Shown here: one piece after another, positions 52,993 to 61,351 of the stretch
Layout: every line of letters begins with the position of its first letter
Position numbering within the stretch: the first letter of the stretch is position 1
Origin: Actinoplanes campanulatus
Lineage (GTDB): Bacteria > Actinomycetota > Actinomycetes > Mycobacteriales > Micromonosporaceae
DNA: 64,000 nt
Reading direction: 5' to 3'
Assembly: GCF_014647795.1 (NCBI RefSeq)
Contig: NZ_BMPW01000008.1
Span: forward strand, 62,001 to 126,000
Made by a program: the position numbers and the translations under genes
Notes under the pieces: generated by a model
What the model was told of the DNA's origin: nothing
The model's input: only the letters and a program-made list of their open reading frames with translations
The model's database searches: none

Positions 52993-54588
52993 GTGAGCGC
53001 GGTGAAGAGGTCGTTCCCGGAGACGTTCGCGCAGCTGCTCAAGGCCCGGTTTCCGGTGCTCTACCTGGAGACGCATGAGGAACAGCGCGCAATGCACAAG
53101 ATCTCGCTGATCGCGGAGAACCCGGAGCTGGTGCGGGTGCCGCGCCCGGTCTGGTCGTGGACGATAACCGGCGGGCTGATCCAGCCGGACGGGGAGGTCC
53201 GGTCGAACACCGGGCGGGTGATGGACGCGCTCAAGATTGTGCACCGGATCGAGGAGCCGGGCGTGTTCGTCTTCCGTGACCTGCATCCGCTCACCGTGGA
53301 CGGACAGTATCCGCAGAACATGGAGGTGGTGCGGATGCTGCGGGACATCGCGCACGCCTTCCGGACCGGCCAGCACCCGCGGACGCTGGTGCTGATGTCG
53401 CCGGTGCTGAGCCTGCCGACCGAGCTGGCCAAGGACATCACGATCGTCGACTTCCCACTGCCGGGCGAGGCGGAGCGCGGGGCGCTGCTGGACGCGATGA
53501 TCCGGTCGAACAGCGGGAGCGGGCGGCTGCGGGTGGATCTCGACGAGGTGGGGCGGGAGCGGTTCGTCGCGGCGGCGGCCGGGCTCACCATGCAGGAGGC
53601 GGAGAACGCGTACGCGCGGGCGATGGCCAACGACGCGGTGCTGGACCTCGGCGACGTCGACATCGTGCACGACGAGAAGCGCCAGACCGTCCGGAAATCG
53701 GGTGTTCTGGAATTCATCACCACCGGCACCGTGCTCGACGACGTCGGCGGGCTCGGCAATCTCAAGTCCTGGCTGGTCAAACGCAACGGATCGTGGCTGC
53801 CCGAAGCCGCCGAGTACGGCCTGCCCGCCCCACGCGGCGTCCTGATCACCGGCGTGCCGGGCTGCGGCAAGTCGCTCACCGCCAAGGCCATGTCGACGGT
53901 GTGGGGCCTGCCGCTGCTGCGCTTCGACATCGGCCGGGTGTTCTCCGGGCTGGTCGGGTCCAGTGAGCACAACATGCGGACCGCGCTGCGGATCGCCGAG
54001 GCCGTCGCCCCGTGTGTGCTGTGGGTCGACGAGATCGAGAAGGGTTTCGCCGGCGGGAGCGGTGACTCCGGCACCGGCGCCCGCGTCTTCGGCACCTTCC
54101 TCACCTGGATGCAGGAGAAGAGCCGGCCGGTGTTCGTGATCGCGACCGCCAACGACTTCGACGGGCTGCCACCCGAGCTGCTGCGCAAGGGCCGGTTCGA
54201 CGAGACGTTCTTCGTCGACCTGCCGAGCCGCACGGAACGGGTGGATGTGTGGCGGGTGCACCTGCTGCGGGCGCTGCGCCATCCCCGGGTGGCGGGCGAG
54301 CTGCCGGTCGGCGCGGAGCTGCTGGGCGAGCTGGCCGGGCTGACCACCGGCTACTCCGGCGCCGAGATCGAGCAGGCCGTCACGGTCGCGCTGTTCGACG
54401 CGTTCTCCGAGCGCCGGCCATTGAGCCGGGACGATCTGGTGCGCGCCGTGATGAGCATCGTCCCGCTCAGCGTGACCCAGGCCGAGCGGATCGACGGTCT
54501 GCGCGCCTGGGCCCGCAACCGTGCCGTGTCCGCGACCAGCACCGATGACTGGGATCTGACCGACCGCCCGGGAGCGCCGGGGCGGTAG
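52993..54588 (+). CDS. Ycf46-like AAA+ ATPase
   Basis: 531 residues from GTG at 52993, with GGAG 5 nt upstream. The N-terminal 220 residues form a degenerate ATPase-like domain ([29 protein letters not shown]), as in cyanobacterial and chloroplast Ycf46. The active C-terminal AAA+ module has Walker [11 protein letters not shown] (287-296), Walker [11 protein letters not shown] (Asp346-Glu347), sensor 1 [13 protein letters not shown] and the Arg-finger segment [16 protein letters not shown]. It probably remodels a protein partner. It heads the operon with DUF1257, DUF2997, a membrane HhH protein and a radical SAM protein. Confidence 0.9.
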   Translation: MSAVKRSFPETFAQLLKARFPVLYLETHEEQRAMHKISLIAENPELVRVPRPVWSWTITGGLIQPDGEVRSNTGRVMDALKIVHRIEEPGVFVFRDLHPLTVDGQYPQNMEVVRMLRDIAHAFRTGQHPRTLVLMSPVLSLPTELAKDITIVDFPLPGEAERGALLDAMIRSNSGSGRLRVDLDEVGRERFVAAAAGLTMQEAENAYARAMANDAVLDLGDVDIVHDEKRQTVRKSGVLEFITTGTVLDDVGGLGNLKSWLVKRNGSWLPEAAEYGLPAPRGVLITGVPGCGKSLTAKAMSTVWGLPLLRFDIGRVFSGLVGSSEHNMRTALRIAEAVAPCVLWVDEIEKGFAGGSGDSGTGARVFGTFLTWMQEKSRPVFVIATANDFDGLPPELLRKGRFDETFFVDLPSRTERVDVWRVHLLRALRHPRVAGELPVGAELLGELAGLTTGYSGAEIEQAVTVALFDAFSERRPLSRDDLVRAVMSIVPLSVTQAERIDGLRAWARNRAVSATSTDDWDLTDRPGAPGR

Positions 54589-54623
54589 GGTGTCCGCACA
54601 CCAGCGATGAACGGGGGGTTCTC

Positions 54624-55061
54624 GTGAGCGTGTCACTGCTGTTGGTGCCGTTGGCGATGGCCGGCGTGGCCGCCGTCCAGGCTCGCGCCGGGAAGTCCGA
54701 CGGCGTCTGCGACGTCCGGACCCGGATGCGCGACGTCACCCTGCTGGGCGAGGCGCTGCGCGACACCGGCGCCACCGTCGTCACGTCCGGCGAGACGCTG
54801 ACCGCCGTCTGGGGTGAGACGAAGGCGTCCGCCACGTTCACCCGGGACGCCGAGGGCATCTGGGGCGCGCACTTCACCGGAATTCAGCGAGACCGGGCGG
54901 TCGAGCTGGTCACCGCGGTCGACGAGGCCTACGGGCGCCGGGTGCAGCGGGCGGTTCTGGAGCGGCTGCGCGACCAGGCGCCGGCGGCCGGGCTCCGGCT
55001 GGAGTCCGAATCGGTCACGAATGACGCCGTCCGGCTGGTCTTCGAGGTGGAGCGGGCATGA
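54624..55061 (+). CDS. DUF1257 (Ycf35-like) protein
   Basis: 145 residues from GTG at 54624, with GGGGGG about 6-8 nt upstream. After a short hydrophobic start, the segment RTRMRDVTLLGEALRDTGATVV followed by two beta-strand blocks and ERLRDQAPAAGLRLESESV matches the layout of DUF1257 proteins such as cyanobacterial Ycf35. Function unknown. It lies 35 bp after the AAA+ gene and overlaps the DUF2997 gene by 4 nt, the pairing typical of these families. Confidence 0.75.
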   Translation: MSVSLLLVPLAMAGVAAVQARAGKSDGVCDVRTRMRDVTLLGEALRDTGATVVTSGETLTAVWGETKASATFTRDAEGIWGAHFTGIQRDRAVELVTAVDEAYGRRVQRAVLERLRDQAPAAGLRLESESVTNDAVRLVFEVERA

Positions 55062-55273
55062 GTAAGCCACGGATCATCGTCACGGTCAACGGCGACGGCA
55101 CGGTCAGTGCCGAGACGCTCGACATCCTCGGTGACCGGTGCCTCGACTACATCGCCGTCCTCGAGGACCTGGTCGGCGGCAGGGTACAGTCCAGCGCCTT
55201 CACCGACGACTACACGCGCCAGCACCACACCGCACAGGAACAGCAGGTGAACCGTGACGTGGACCCCGCCTAG
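55058..55273 (+). CDS. DUF2997 small protein
   Basis: 71 residues; ATGA overlap with the DUF1257 gene. The pattern PRIIVTVNGDGTVSAETLD, then CLDYIAVLEDLVGG and SSAFTDDY fits DUF2997, a small beta-alpha family found next to DUF1257 in cyanobacteria, archaea and actinobacteria. One conserved Cys lies at about residue 28. Its C-terminus overlaps the next gene by 20 nt, a tight coupling. Confidence 0.78.
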   Translation: MSKPRIIVTVNGDGTVSAETLDILGDRCLDYIAVLEDLVGGRVQSSAFTDDYTRQHHTAQEQQVNRDVDPA

Positions 55274-56117
55274 CCAGGGCTTCCCACCACCATCGCCGAA
55301 GCCGCAAGGCCCGGCGCGGCTCTCGTGGCGGCTCGGCCACAGCGCCTGGGTTCTTCTGCCGATCCTCAGTTGCGGGTGTTTGAGCGGCGCGGGATTTCTC
55401 TACGTCGGGATCCGCGCCCGTCGGCTGAACTGGTCGATCGCCGGCGTCGTCTACAGCCTCCTCAGCATCTCGGCCGGTATCTGGGGTTCGTCCGTGCCGC
55501 CGGAGGCGCTGGCGTCGTACCTCGCCTTCACCCTCGCATTGATCGTCTGGCTGGCCTCGATCGTCCACGCGCTGGTGATCAACAACCAGTGGCTGCGATG
55601 GCGGGCGGGGTATCAGCCCTGGTATGCGCAGCAGCCCGCCGCGCCGTGGGCCGGTGCGCCCGCCCCGGCGCCGTTGCCACCCGAGGTGCAGGGCCTCGTG
55701 CCGCCGCCACAGCAGTACTACGGCACCCAGCCACCGGCAAACGCCGCTCCCCCGCCACCCGCTCCGCGCGAGCCGCTGGGCGTCACCACCGCTGTTCCGC
55801 CGACGCCACCGAGTGTCCCGATGAACGTCGACAGCGCCACTGTTGCGCCGACGCCGCCGGACGTCCCGCTGGACGTCAACAGCGCCACCCTGGAGCAGCT
55901 CGCCGAGCTGCCGGGCGTCGGTCCGGAGCGGGCCGCCCAAGCGGTGTCCTCCCGCGACTCGCGGGGCGGCTTCGTGTCGCTGACCGAGTTCGCGGCCGCC
56001 GCGTCACTGGCCCCGCACGAGTTCGTCGCCGTCCGCGGCCGGTTGACCTGCGCCCCTCCGCCGGTGACGCCGCAGCAGGACCACGATCAGCCGTTCGGGC
56101 GCATCGTCGATGTCTGA
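55254..56117 (+). CDS. Membrane protein with ComEA-type helix-hairpin-helix domain
   Basis: 287 residues from GTG at 55254, with AGGTGAACC before it. A Pro-rich N-terminus is followed by three transmembrane helices (about 30-115), a long Pro/Ala linker and a C-terminal helix-hairpin-helix: LDVNSATLEQLAELPGVGPE (about 205-224) and a second hairpin to about 263. A partial copy of the HhH entry (MNVDSATVA) precedes it. HhH domains of this kind usually bind DNA or stabilise membrane secretins. Its presence inside the AAA+/radical SAM operon is unusual. It overlaps the radical SAM gene by 8 nt. Confidence 0.82.
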   Translation: MTWTPPSQGFPPPSPKPQGPARLSWRLGHSAWVLLPILSCGCLSGAGFLYVGIRARRLNWSIAGVVYSLLSISAGIWGSSVPPEALASYLAFTLALIVWLASIVHALVINNQWLRWRAGYQPWYAQQPAAPWAGAPAPAPLPPEVQGLVPPPQQYYGTQPPANAAPPPPAPREPLGVTTAVPPTPPSVPMNVDSATVAPTPPDVPLDVNSATLEQLAELPGVGPERAAQAVSSRDSRGGFVSLTEFAAAASLAPHEFVAVRGRLTCAPPPVTPQQDHDQPFGRIVDV

Positions 56118-56727
56118 CCAGCCGCTCGTGCGGGTGGCCCGCTTCCTTGAGCGGACCACCGCCGAGGGGCCCGGCGAGCGGAGCGCGATCTGGGTGCAGG
56201 GTTGCTCCATCCGGTGCGCCGGCTGTTTCAACCCACACCTCTTCGGTACGCGCGGCGGCACGCCCACCACACCGGAGAGCCTGGTCGACCGGGTCGTGGC
56301 GGCCGGCACCTCCGGCGTGACCCTGCTGGGCGGGGAGCCGTTCGAGCAGGCCGCGGGCTTGGCGGCGGTGGCGGCCGGGGTGCGGCGGGCCGGGCTCACC
56401 GTCATGACGTTCACGGGGTACGAGTACGCGTACCTCCGCTCCTCGGCGGACAAAGGCGTGGCCGCCCTGCTCAGCGCGACCGATCTCCTGGTCGCGGGCC
56501 CGTTCCGGCAGGACCTGATCGATCACGAGCGGCCGTGGGTGGGCTCCACCAACCAGGAGTTCCTCCACCTGACCGACCGTCTCGCCGACGTGACCGGGCC
56601 GGACCGCATCGAGGTGACCGTCTCGGCGGCCGGCGACATCGCCGTCAACGGCTGGGCCGACTCCGACACCCTCGACGCCTTGCTGGCCGGCCTCCCCGCC
56701 GGCCGCGCCCGCCCGTCAGGCCGCTGA
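56110..56727 (+). CDS. Radical SAM activase-like protein
   Basis: 205 residues from ATG at 56110. The 4Fe-4S/SAM motif is CSIRCAGC (CxxxCxxC), followed by the GGEP motif in TLLGGEPFEQ. The length and layout (IWVQGCSIRC, NPHLFG) match NrdG/PflA-type activases, which make a glycyl radical, but no glycyl-radical enzyme gene is nearby. It may instead act on a partner in this operon. It closes the operon; the next gene has its own leaderless promoter. Confidence 0.9.
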   Translation: MSDQPLVRVARFLERTTAEGPGERSAIWVQGCSIRCAGCFNPHLFGTRGGTPTTPESLVDRVVAAGTSGVTLLGGEPFEQAAGLAAVAAGVRRAGLTVMTFTGYEYAYLRSSADKGVAALLSATDLLVAGPFRQDLIDHERPWVGSTNQEFLHLTDRLADVTGPDRIEVTVSAAGDIAVNGWADSDTLDALLAGLPAGRARPSGR

Positions 56728-56815
56728 CCCGGTCGGCTTACTGCTCTACCTTTCGGCCGAGTCGGCTGCTCCGAAATCGTGCTGGGGACAGATCCCCACC
56801 AGGCGCCGGCCCGCC

Positions 56816-56821
56816 TATGGT
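56816..56821 (+). promoter_or_regulatory. -10 box for a leaderless transcript
   Basis: TATGGT lies 7 nt upstream of the ATG at 56829, the same hexamer that precedes the GrpB gene. Confidence 0.55.
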
Positions 56822-56828
56822 CGGCGCC

Positions 56829-57446
56829 ATGAAGATCAGCCACGGCGTGGGGACTACGGCTCCGGTCGCGGGTTTCCTCTTGGGGTTCCTCGACTTCGTC
56901 TGGATCAAGTACGTACCGTTCCCGTTCGGCGGGCTCGGGAACTCGATCGCCGTCTGGGCCGTGGCCGCCTTCCTGCTCACGTTCCACTCTCGCTGGAGTC
57001 TGCCGCGCGCCACCGTCGGTGCGGTGGTCTTCCTCGTCGTGGCCGTGCCGAGTTACTACGTGGCGGCGGCTCTGATCCAGAACGACGACTGGGCCAACGT
57101 CTACTCGTCCTACTCGTTGCTGTGGATGTCGCTCGGTGTGGTCGCCGGTGCCGTGTTCGGCGCGGGCGGCGGCATCGCCCGTACCCCCTCGCGCCGGCGG
57201 ATTCCGGCGCTCGCGCTGCCCGCCGCGGTCCTGTTCGCCGAGGCCGTCCTCCAACTGTTCCGTATCGGCGATCCCGGCGTCGTGCTCTCGGAGACCCTCG
57301 GCTACGTCGGGGTCCTGGTGGCGGCGGCGCTCGGGATCACCCTCGTCGTCGTCCCGGCCTGGCGGGTACGCGCGCAGGTCCTGGCGTGCGCGGTGCCGCT
57401 GACCGCGGCCGGAGGCGTGCTGCTCTTCGCGAGCGGATTCCGCTGA
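56829..57446 (+). CDS. DUF6518-like membrane protein
   Basis: 205 residues with about six transmembrane helices, from the N-terminal VAGFLLGFLDFVWIKYV to the C-terminal VLLFASGFR. The first helix with LGFLDF and LGNSIAVWAVAAFLLTF is typical of actinobacterial DUF6518 proteins. Helix 4 is GVVAGAVFGAGGGIARTP. No polar catalytic cluster is evident. Independently transcribed from the operon upstream. Confidence 0.75.
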   Translation: MKISHGVGTTAPVAGFLLGFLDFVWIKYVPFPFGGLGNSIAVWAVAAFLLTFHSRWSLPRATVGAVVFLVVAVPSYYVAAALIQNDDWANVYSSYSLLWMSLGVVAGAVFGAGGGIARTPSRRRIPALALPAAVLFAEAVLQLFRIGDPGVVLSETLGYVGVLVAAALGITLVVVPAWRVRAQVLACAVPLTAAGGVLLFASGFR

Positions 57447-57504
57447 CCGACGGCGCAGCGGTCCATGAAACCCCGTAACACCACGTTGCCGCGGCCCGCT
57501 CTCC

Positions 57505-57606
57505 TTACAAGCCGGTGAACGCGGCGGGCGTCACCGCCCAGGCGTAGAGCCAGGTGACCCGCTCCACGAGAACCCGCCGGGGGCTCACCGTGTCCGTCTG
57601 CTCCAT
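57505..57606 (-). CDS. Possible 33-residue peptide
   Basis: ATG at 57606 has GAGGGG 5-6 nt upstream, a good Shine-Dalgarno. The product starts MEQTDTVSPRRVLVERV and ends in a hydrophobic WLYAWAVTPAAFTGL. The amphipathic N-terminus and aromatic C-terminus could be a small membrane peptide or a RiPP-like precursor. No maturation gene is adjacent on its strand. It lies downstream of narK on the same strand, beyond the terminator. Confidence 0.4.
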   Translation of the reverse strand: MEQTDTVSPRRVLVERVTWLYAWAVTPAAFTGL

Positions 57607-57679
57607 CGAGTCCCCTCTCATCGTCCACATGTGAGGGTGTACCTGCCCGGCAGGCACCCGGTTCGAGCCACCACGAAAA

Positions 57680-57713
57680 CGGCCCGCCACCGCGAGAAGC
57701 AGGTGGCGGACCG
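57680..57713 (-). terminator. Terminator of the narK transcript
   Basis: An inverted repeat CGGCCCGCCACC...GGTGGCGGACCG with one mismatch and a 10-nt loop, just past the narK stop. Confidence 0.65.
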
Positions 57714-57728
57714 TCGGGGGTGGGTGTG

Positions 57729-58922
57729 TCAGGCGGGGACGGGGCGGCGGCCTACCGACAGGACGTCGAGGAGGAGGGCGGCCAGGGCGACCACCCCGAG
57801 CATGGCCAGGCCGAGGGCGTACGACTGGAAGTGGCCGTAGATGGCGCCCATGAGCAGCGGCGGGATGAAGCCGCCGAGGCCGCCGGCGGCGCCGACGATG
57901 CCGGTCACCGCGCCGACCTGGTTGGCCGGGGCCAGCTGGGCGACCAGGGCGAAGGTGGCGCCGGAGCCGGCGCCGAGGGCGGCGGCCATGGTCAGGAAGG
58001 CGATGGTGCCGAGCGGGGCCAGGCCGGGGGTGAAGGCCTGCACGATCGCGCCGGCCACGACGACGCCCAGGGAGACCGCCAGGACGCGGCTGGGGGCGAC
58101 CCGGTCGGAGAGCCAGCCGCCGACGGGGCGCATCACGACCGCCAGCAGGACGAAGCCGGCCATCCGGTTCGCGGCGTCGGCCTGGGTGAGGCCGTAGGCG
58201 GTCTTCAGGTAGGCGGGCAGGTAGACCGAGAAGGCGACGTATCCGCCGAAGGCGACCGCGTACAGGGCGGAGGCCTGCCAGGTGACGCGGAGGCGCAGGG
58301 CCGAGCCGAGGCGGGCGCCCAGGGAGGTGGTGGGGACCACCCGGTTGGGGGCGTCGCGCAGCACCAGCCAGGAGACGCCGGCGTAGACGGCCAGGACGGC
58401 GGCGGTGATGACGAACGGGGTGGCGGTGCCGTTGGCGTCGACCAGCTTGACGGTGGTGAGGGCGCTGATCGCGGTGCCGCCCATGCCGACGCCGAAGACG
58501 CCGACCGCGAAGCCCCGGCGGGACGGCGGGAACCAGGCGTTGACGAACGGCACGCCGACCGCGAAGGCGGTGCCGCCGATGCCCAGGAAGAAGCCGCCGA
58601 CCAGCAGCGAGACGAGGGCGTCGTGGCCGAACAGTCCCAGGTAGAGGACCGGGACGATGGTGGTCAGGGAGATCAGCGGGAACATGATCCGGCCGCCGTA
58701 GCGGTCGGTGAGCGCACCGACCGGGATCCGGCCGACCGAGCCGACCACCACCGGTACGGCCACCAGCAGCGCCTGCTGGAAGGGGGTGAGGTCGAGCGCC
58801 GCCTGGAACTTGGTGGCGAGCGGGCTGAGCAGCGCCCAGGCCCAGAAGTTGACGGCGAAGCCGATCGTCGCCAGGGCGAGCATCAGCCCTGCCGAGCGGG
58901 GGCGGGCCTGGGGTGCGCTCAT
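57729..58922 (-). CDS. narK: Nitrate/nitrite MFS transporter NarK
   Basis: 397 residues with about 12 transmembrane helices. The nitrate/nitrite porter signatures are present: FAVNFWAWALLSPLATKF, VGRIPVGALTDRYGGR with the substrate Arg, GTAFAVGVPFVNAWFPPSRRGFAVG and a second G-rich signature GAGSGATFALVAQL. It imports nitrate or exports nitrite for the reductase encoded upstream. It lies about 115 bp after the methyltransferase gene on the same strand. Confidence 0.93.
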   Translation of the reverse strand: MSAPQARPRSAGLMLALATIGFAVNFWAWALLSPLATKFQAALDLTPFQQALLVAVPVVVGSVGRIPVGALTDRYGGRIMFPLISLTTIVPVLYLGLFGHDALVSLLVGGFFLGIGGTAFAVGVPFVNAWFPPSRRGFAVGVFGVGMGGTAISALTTVKLVDANGTATPFVITAAVLAVYAGVSWLVLRDAPNRVVPTTSLGARLGSALRLRVTWQASALYAVAFGGYVAFSVYLPAYLKTAYGLTQADAANRMAGFVLLAVVMRPVGGWLSDRVAPSRVLAVSLGVVVAGAIVQAFTPGLAPLGTIAFLTMAAALGAGSGATFALVAQLAPANQVGAVTGIVGAAGGLGGFIPPLLMGAIYGHFQSYALGLAMLGVVALAALLLDVLSVGRRPVPA

Positions 58923-59036
58923 GATCTAACTCCGTTGTCCGAGAGGTCCGACATCTTCAGACTTCCGGTCCGTAACCGCCGCGGACAGGGACCTTGGACC
59001 CGTTCGGAGTGGGCCCTGTTCCCCGGGCCCGGTGGG

Positions 59037-59624
59037 TCAGCGGAGCACGGCGACCAGGAAGTCGGAGCCGGGGCCGAAGGGCCGGAGGTCCCAGGTGCCC
59101 AGCAGCAGATCGGGGGTGAGGCCGGCGGTGGCCGCGTCGGCGAGGAACTCGTCGAACTCGTAGCCGCGCCCGGCCCCGAAGCCGATCACGGCCCGGCCGC
59201 CGTCGGCCAGGTGGGCGCGGAAGCGGCGCAGGATCTCCACCCGGCTGGACGGGCCGGCGAAGGTCATCACGTTGCCGGCGCAGACGATCACGTCGTACCG
59301 GTCCGGGAGGTCGAGTTCGCTGAGGTCGCCGACCTGCCAGCGGGGGCCGGGATGCTGCGCTTGCGCTTCGGCGATCAGTTCCGGGTCCAGGTCGACGCCG
59401 GTGACGTCGTGGCCGGACGCGGCGAGGTGCCCGCCGACCCGGCCGGTGCCGCAGCCGGCGTCCAGGATCCGGGCGCCGCGCGGCACCATGGCGTCGATCA
59501 TGCGGGCCTCGCCGGCCAGGTCGTCGCCGCGGGCCGCCATCTCGCGGAACCGGTCGATGTACCACCGGGAGTGGCCCGGGTTCTCCGCGATCTTCTGCAG
59601 CCAGAGGTTGTCGGTGCTGGTCAT
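59037..59624 (-). CDS. Class I SAM-dependent methyltransferase
   Basis: 195 residues from ATG at 59624. Motif I is ILDAGCGTGRVGGHLA, motif II VTGVDLDPELI and motif III-like VGDLSELDLPDRYDVIVCAG. It is a small UbiE/BioC-type methyltransferase with an N-terminal helix (NLWLQKIAENPGHSRWYIDR) shared by actinobacterial homologues. The start overlaps the AhpD-like stop by 4 nt, so it belongs to the nar transcript. The target is unknown. Confidence 0.9.
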   Translation of the reverse strand: MTSTDNLWLQKIAENPGHSRWYIDRFREMAARGDDLAGEARMIDAMVPRGARILDAGCGTGRVGGHLAASGHDVTGVDLDPELIAEAQAQHPGPRWQVGDLSELDLPDRYDVIVCAGNVMTFAGPSSRVEILRRFRAHLADGGRAVIGFGAGRGYEFDEFLADAATAGLTPDLLLGTWDLRPFGPGSDFLVAVLR

Positions 59625-59941
59625 GGCGCGGTGGCTACCTCTTCTATCCAGCCGAGGGCGGCGATCGCGGCGGGGAAGCCGCAGGTGGTGACGGCGGCAA
59701 GCGCGACGGCGCGGACCTCGTCGAGGCTCGCGCCGTGCTGTAGTGCCTTGCGAACGTTGGAGCGTACCGCGCCCTCGGCTTCGGCGCCGACCGCGATGGC
59801 CAGCTTGATCAACCGATCGGTACGGTCGTCGAACGGGTTGCGTTCCCGGATGGTGCGGGCCAGGTTGCCCTGCGCCTCGGCCACCTCCGGGAAGCGCTCG
59901 AGAAACTGCTGGTAGATGCCGGGCAGGTAGTCCTCGCTCAT
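59621..59941 (-). CDS. AhpD/carboxymuconolactone decarboxylase-like protein
   Basis: 106 residues from ATG at 59941, overlapping the narI stop by 4 nt. The pattern RNPFDDRTDRLIKLAIAVGA, GAVRSNVRKALQHGASLDEV and VTTCGFPAA fits the CMD fold. The peroxidatic CxxC of AhpD is reduced to a single Cys. Such proteins often detoxify reactive intermediates; a role in nitrosative stress is plausible from context only. Confidence 0.85.
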   Translation of the reverse strand: MSEDYLPGIYQQFLERFPEVAEAQGNLARTIRERNPFDDRTDRLIKLAIAVGAEAEGAVRSNVRKALQHGASLDEVRAVALAAVTTCGFPAAIAALGWIEEVATAP

Positions 59942-60741
59942 GCTTTCACGGTAGGACGATCGGGCTGATCGGAAGGCTGAACGGCAGGTCGGACGGACGG
60001 CCGACCGGACGGGCGGGCGGCGGAGACGGTCCGGACGGCCGACGGGGCGGGCTGCGGCGCGGGGGCGGGACCGCGGCGGCCCCGGTAGACGACGTACGGC
60101 CGCCACAGGTAGGCCAGCGGCGCCGACCAGACGTGCACGAGCCGGGTGAACGGCCACATGGCCAGAAACAGGAACCCGCCGATGGCGTGCAGCTGGAACA
60201 CCAGTGGCGCGTCGGCCATCAGTGACGGGTCGGGCTGGAGGTAGAAGATCTGCCGGAACCAGACGGCCAGCGTCTCCCGGTAGTCGTAGCCCTCGCCGAA
60301 CAGGTTGATCACGACGGTGCCGCTCATCCCGAGCGCGACCATGGCGGCGAGCGCCGCGTACAGAACCTTGTCCATGGTCGTGGTGACCCGCCGGATCCGG
60401 CCGCTGACGAACCGCCGGGCGATCAGCAGCGACAGGCCGGCGACCAGCATGACCCCGGTGGCCACGCCGCCGGTGACGGAAACCAGGTGGTAGGTGTGCT
60501 CGGAGACGCCGACGGCCTCGGTCAGGGAGGCCGGGACGAGCAGGCCCATCGCGTGGCCGCCGATCACCCCGAAGGCGCCCAGGTGGAACAGCGGGGAGCC
60601 GAGCCGCAGCAGCCGGTTCTCCAGGATCTGGCTGGTGTGGGTGGTCCAGCCGAACTGGTCGTGTCGCCACCGCCAGATGTGGCCGCCGATGAACACGCCG
60701 ATGCAGAAATAGGGGACGACGATCCAGACAAGGGTGCTCAT
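59938..60741 (-). CDS. narI: Respiratory nitrate reductase gamma subunit NarI
   Basis: 267 residues. ATG at 60741 overlaps the narJ stop by 4 nt. Five transmembrane helices include VPYFCIGVFIGGHIWRWRHD, LFHLGAFGVIGGHAMG and FQLHAIGGFLFLAMWPFTR, whose histidines bind the two b hemes. It passes quinol electrons to NarH. The last 40 residues are an unusual Pro/Ser/Arg-rich tail, low in complexity, beyond the usual NarI end. Confidence 0.95.
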   Translation of the reverse strand: MSTLVWIVVPYFCIGVFIGGHIWRWRHDQFGWTTHTSQILENRLLRLGSPLFHLGAFGVIGGHAMGLLVPASLTEAVGVSEHTYHLVSVTGGVATGVMLVAGLSLLIARRFVSGRIRRVTTTMDKVLYAALAAMVALGMSGTVVINLFGEGYDYRETLAVWFRQIFYLQPDPSLMADAPLVFQLHAIGGFLFLAMWPFTRLVHVWSAPLAYLWRPYVVYRGRRGPAPAPQPAPSAVRTVSAARPSGRPSVRPAVQPSDQPDRPTVKA

Positions 60742-61349
60742 CTGCACACCTCCGCGTAGGGAGCGAGGTTGGGGCCCATGCCCACCGCGTCGAGACCGAC
60801 GGTCTCGACCGGCGGGCCGTCGAAGGCCAGGGCGGTGAGGGCTTCCCGGTCCGCGTCGGTGAGCTGCGGCAACAGCTCACAGACGACATCAAGGACCATG
60901 GCGTACGGCGTACGCGTCTCGTGCAGTGCGGCCCGCAGCAGTTCGATGCCCTGCCGGTGCTGGCGCAGCGGGGCCTCGCCGTCGCCGGGCCCGGCCGTGG
61001 CCGCGAATTCGAGCACGATCGGCAGCAGGTCGGGCAGTTCCCCGTCGGCGAGCCGCAGCCCGTGCGCCCGGTAGCGCTGTTTGAGCATGAGCAGGGCCAT
61101 GCCCCGTTTGCGGGTGTCGCCGTGCAGGTAGTAGGTGAGGTAGAGCCCGGAGCGGCGGCGCAGGTCGAAGGTCTGCACGTAGTGCCGCTGCACCTCGATC
61201 GGGCTGGTGGTGAGCAGCCAGTCGACGAAGCGTTCCAGGCCGTCGACGCCGGCCGCGGCGGCGCGCAGTTCGCCGCCGGCCGCGAGCAGTTCGTCGTCGG
61301 GGTAGGTGAGCAGCAGTGACGTGAGCTGGAAGATCCGTGAGCGGTCCAT
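60738..61349 (-). CDS. narJ: Nitrate reductase assembly chaperone NarJ
   Basis: 203 residues from ATG at 61349, 2 bp after the narH stop. RIFQLTSLLLTYPDDEL, VQRHYVQTFDLRRRSGLYLT and YLHGDTRKRGMALLMLKQRY are conserved NarJ/TorD segments. It inserts the molybdenum cofactor into NarG before membrane attachment. The gene order G-H-J-I is the standard one. Confidence 0.95.
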   Translation of the reverse strand: MDRSRIFQLTSLLLTYPDDELLAAGGELRAAAAGVDGLERFVDWLLTTSPIEVQRHYVQTFDLRRRSGLYLTYYLHGDTRKRGMALLMLKQRYRAHGLRLADGELPDLLPIVLEFAATAGPGDGEAPLRQHRQGIELLRAALHETRTPYAMVLDVVCELLPQLTDADREALTALAFDGPPVETVGLDAVGMGPNLAPYAEVCR

Positions 61350-61351
61350 GG

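Noticed and set aside
56110-56727. Anaerobic ribonucleotide reductase activase (nrdG)
   Set aside because: The sequence layout fits, but no nrdD or other glycyl-radical enzyme gene is present in the window, so the specific name is not justified.
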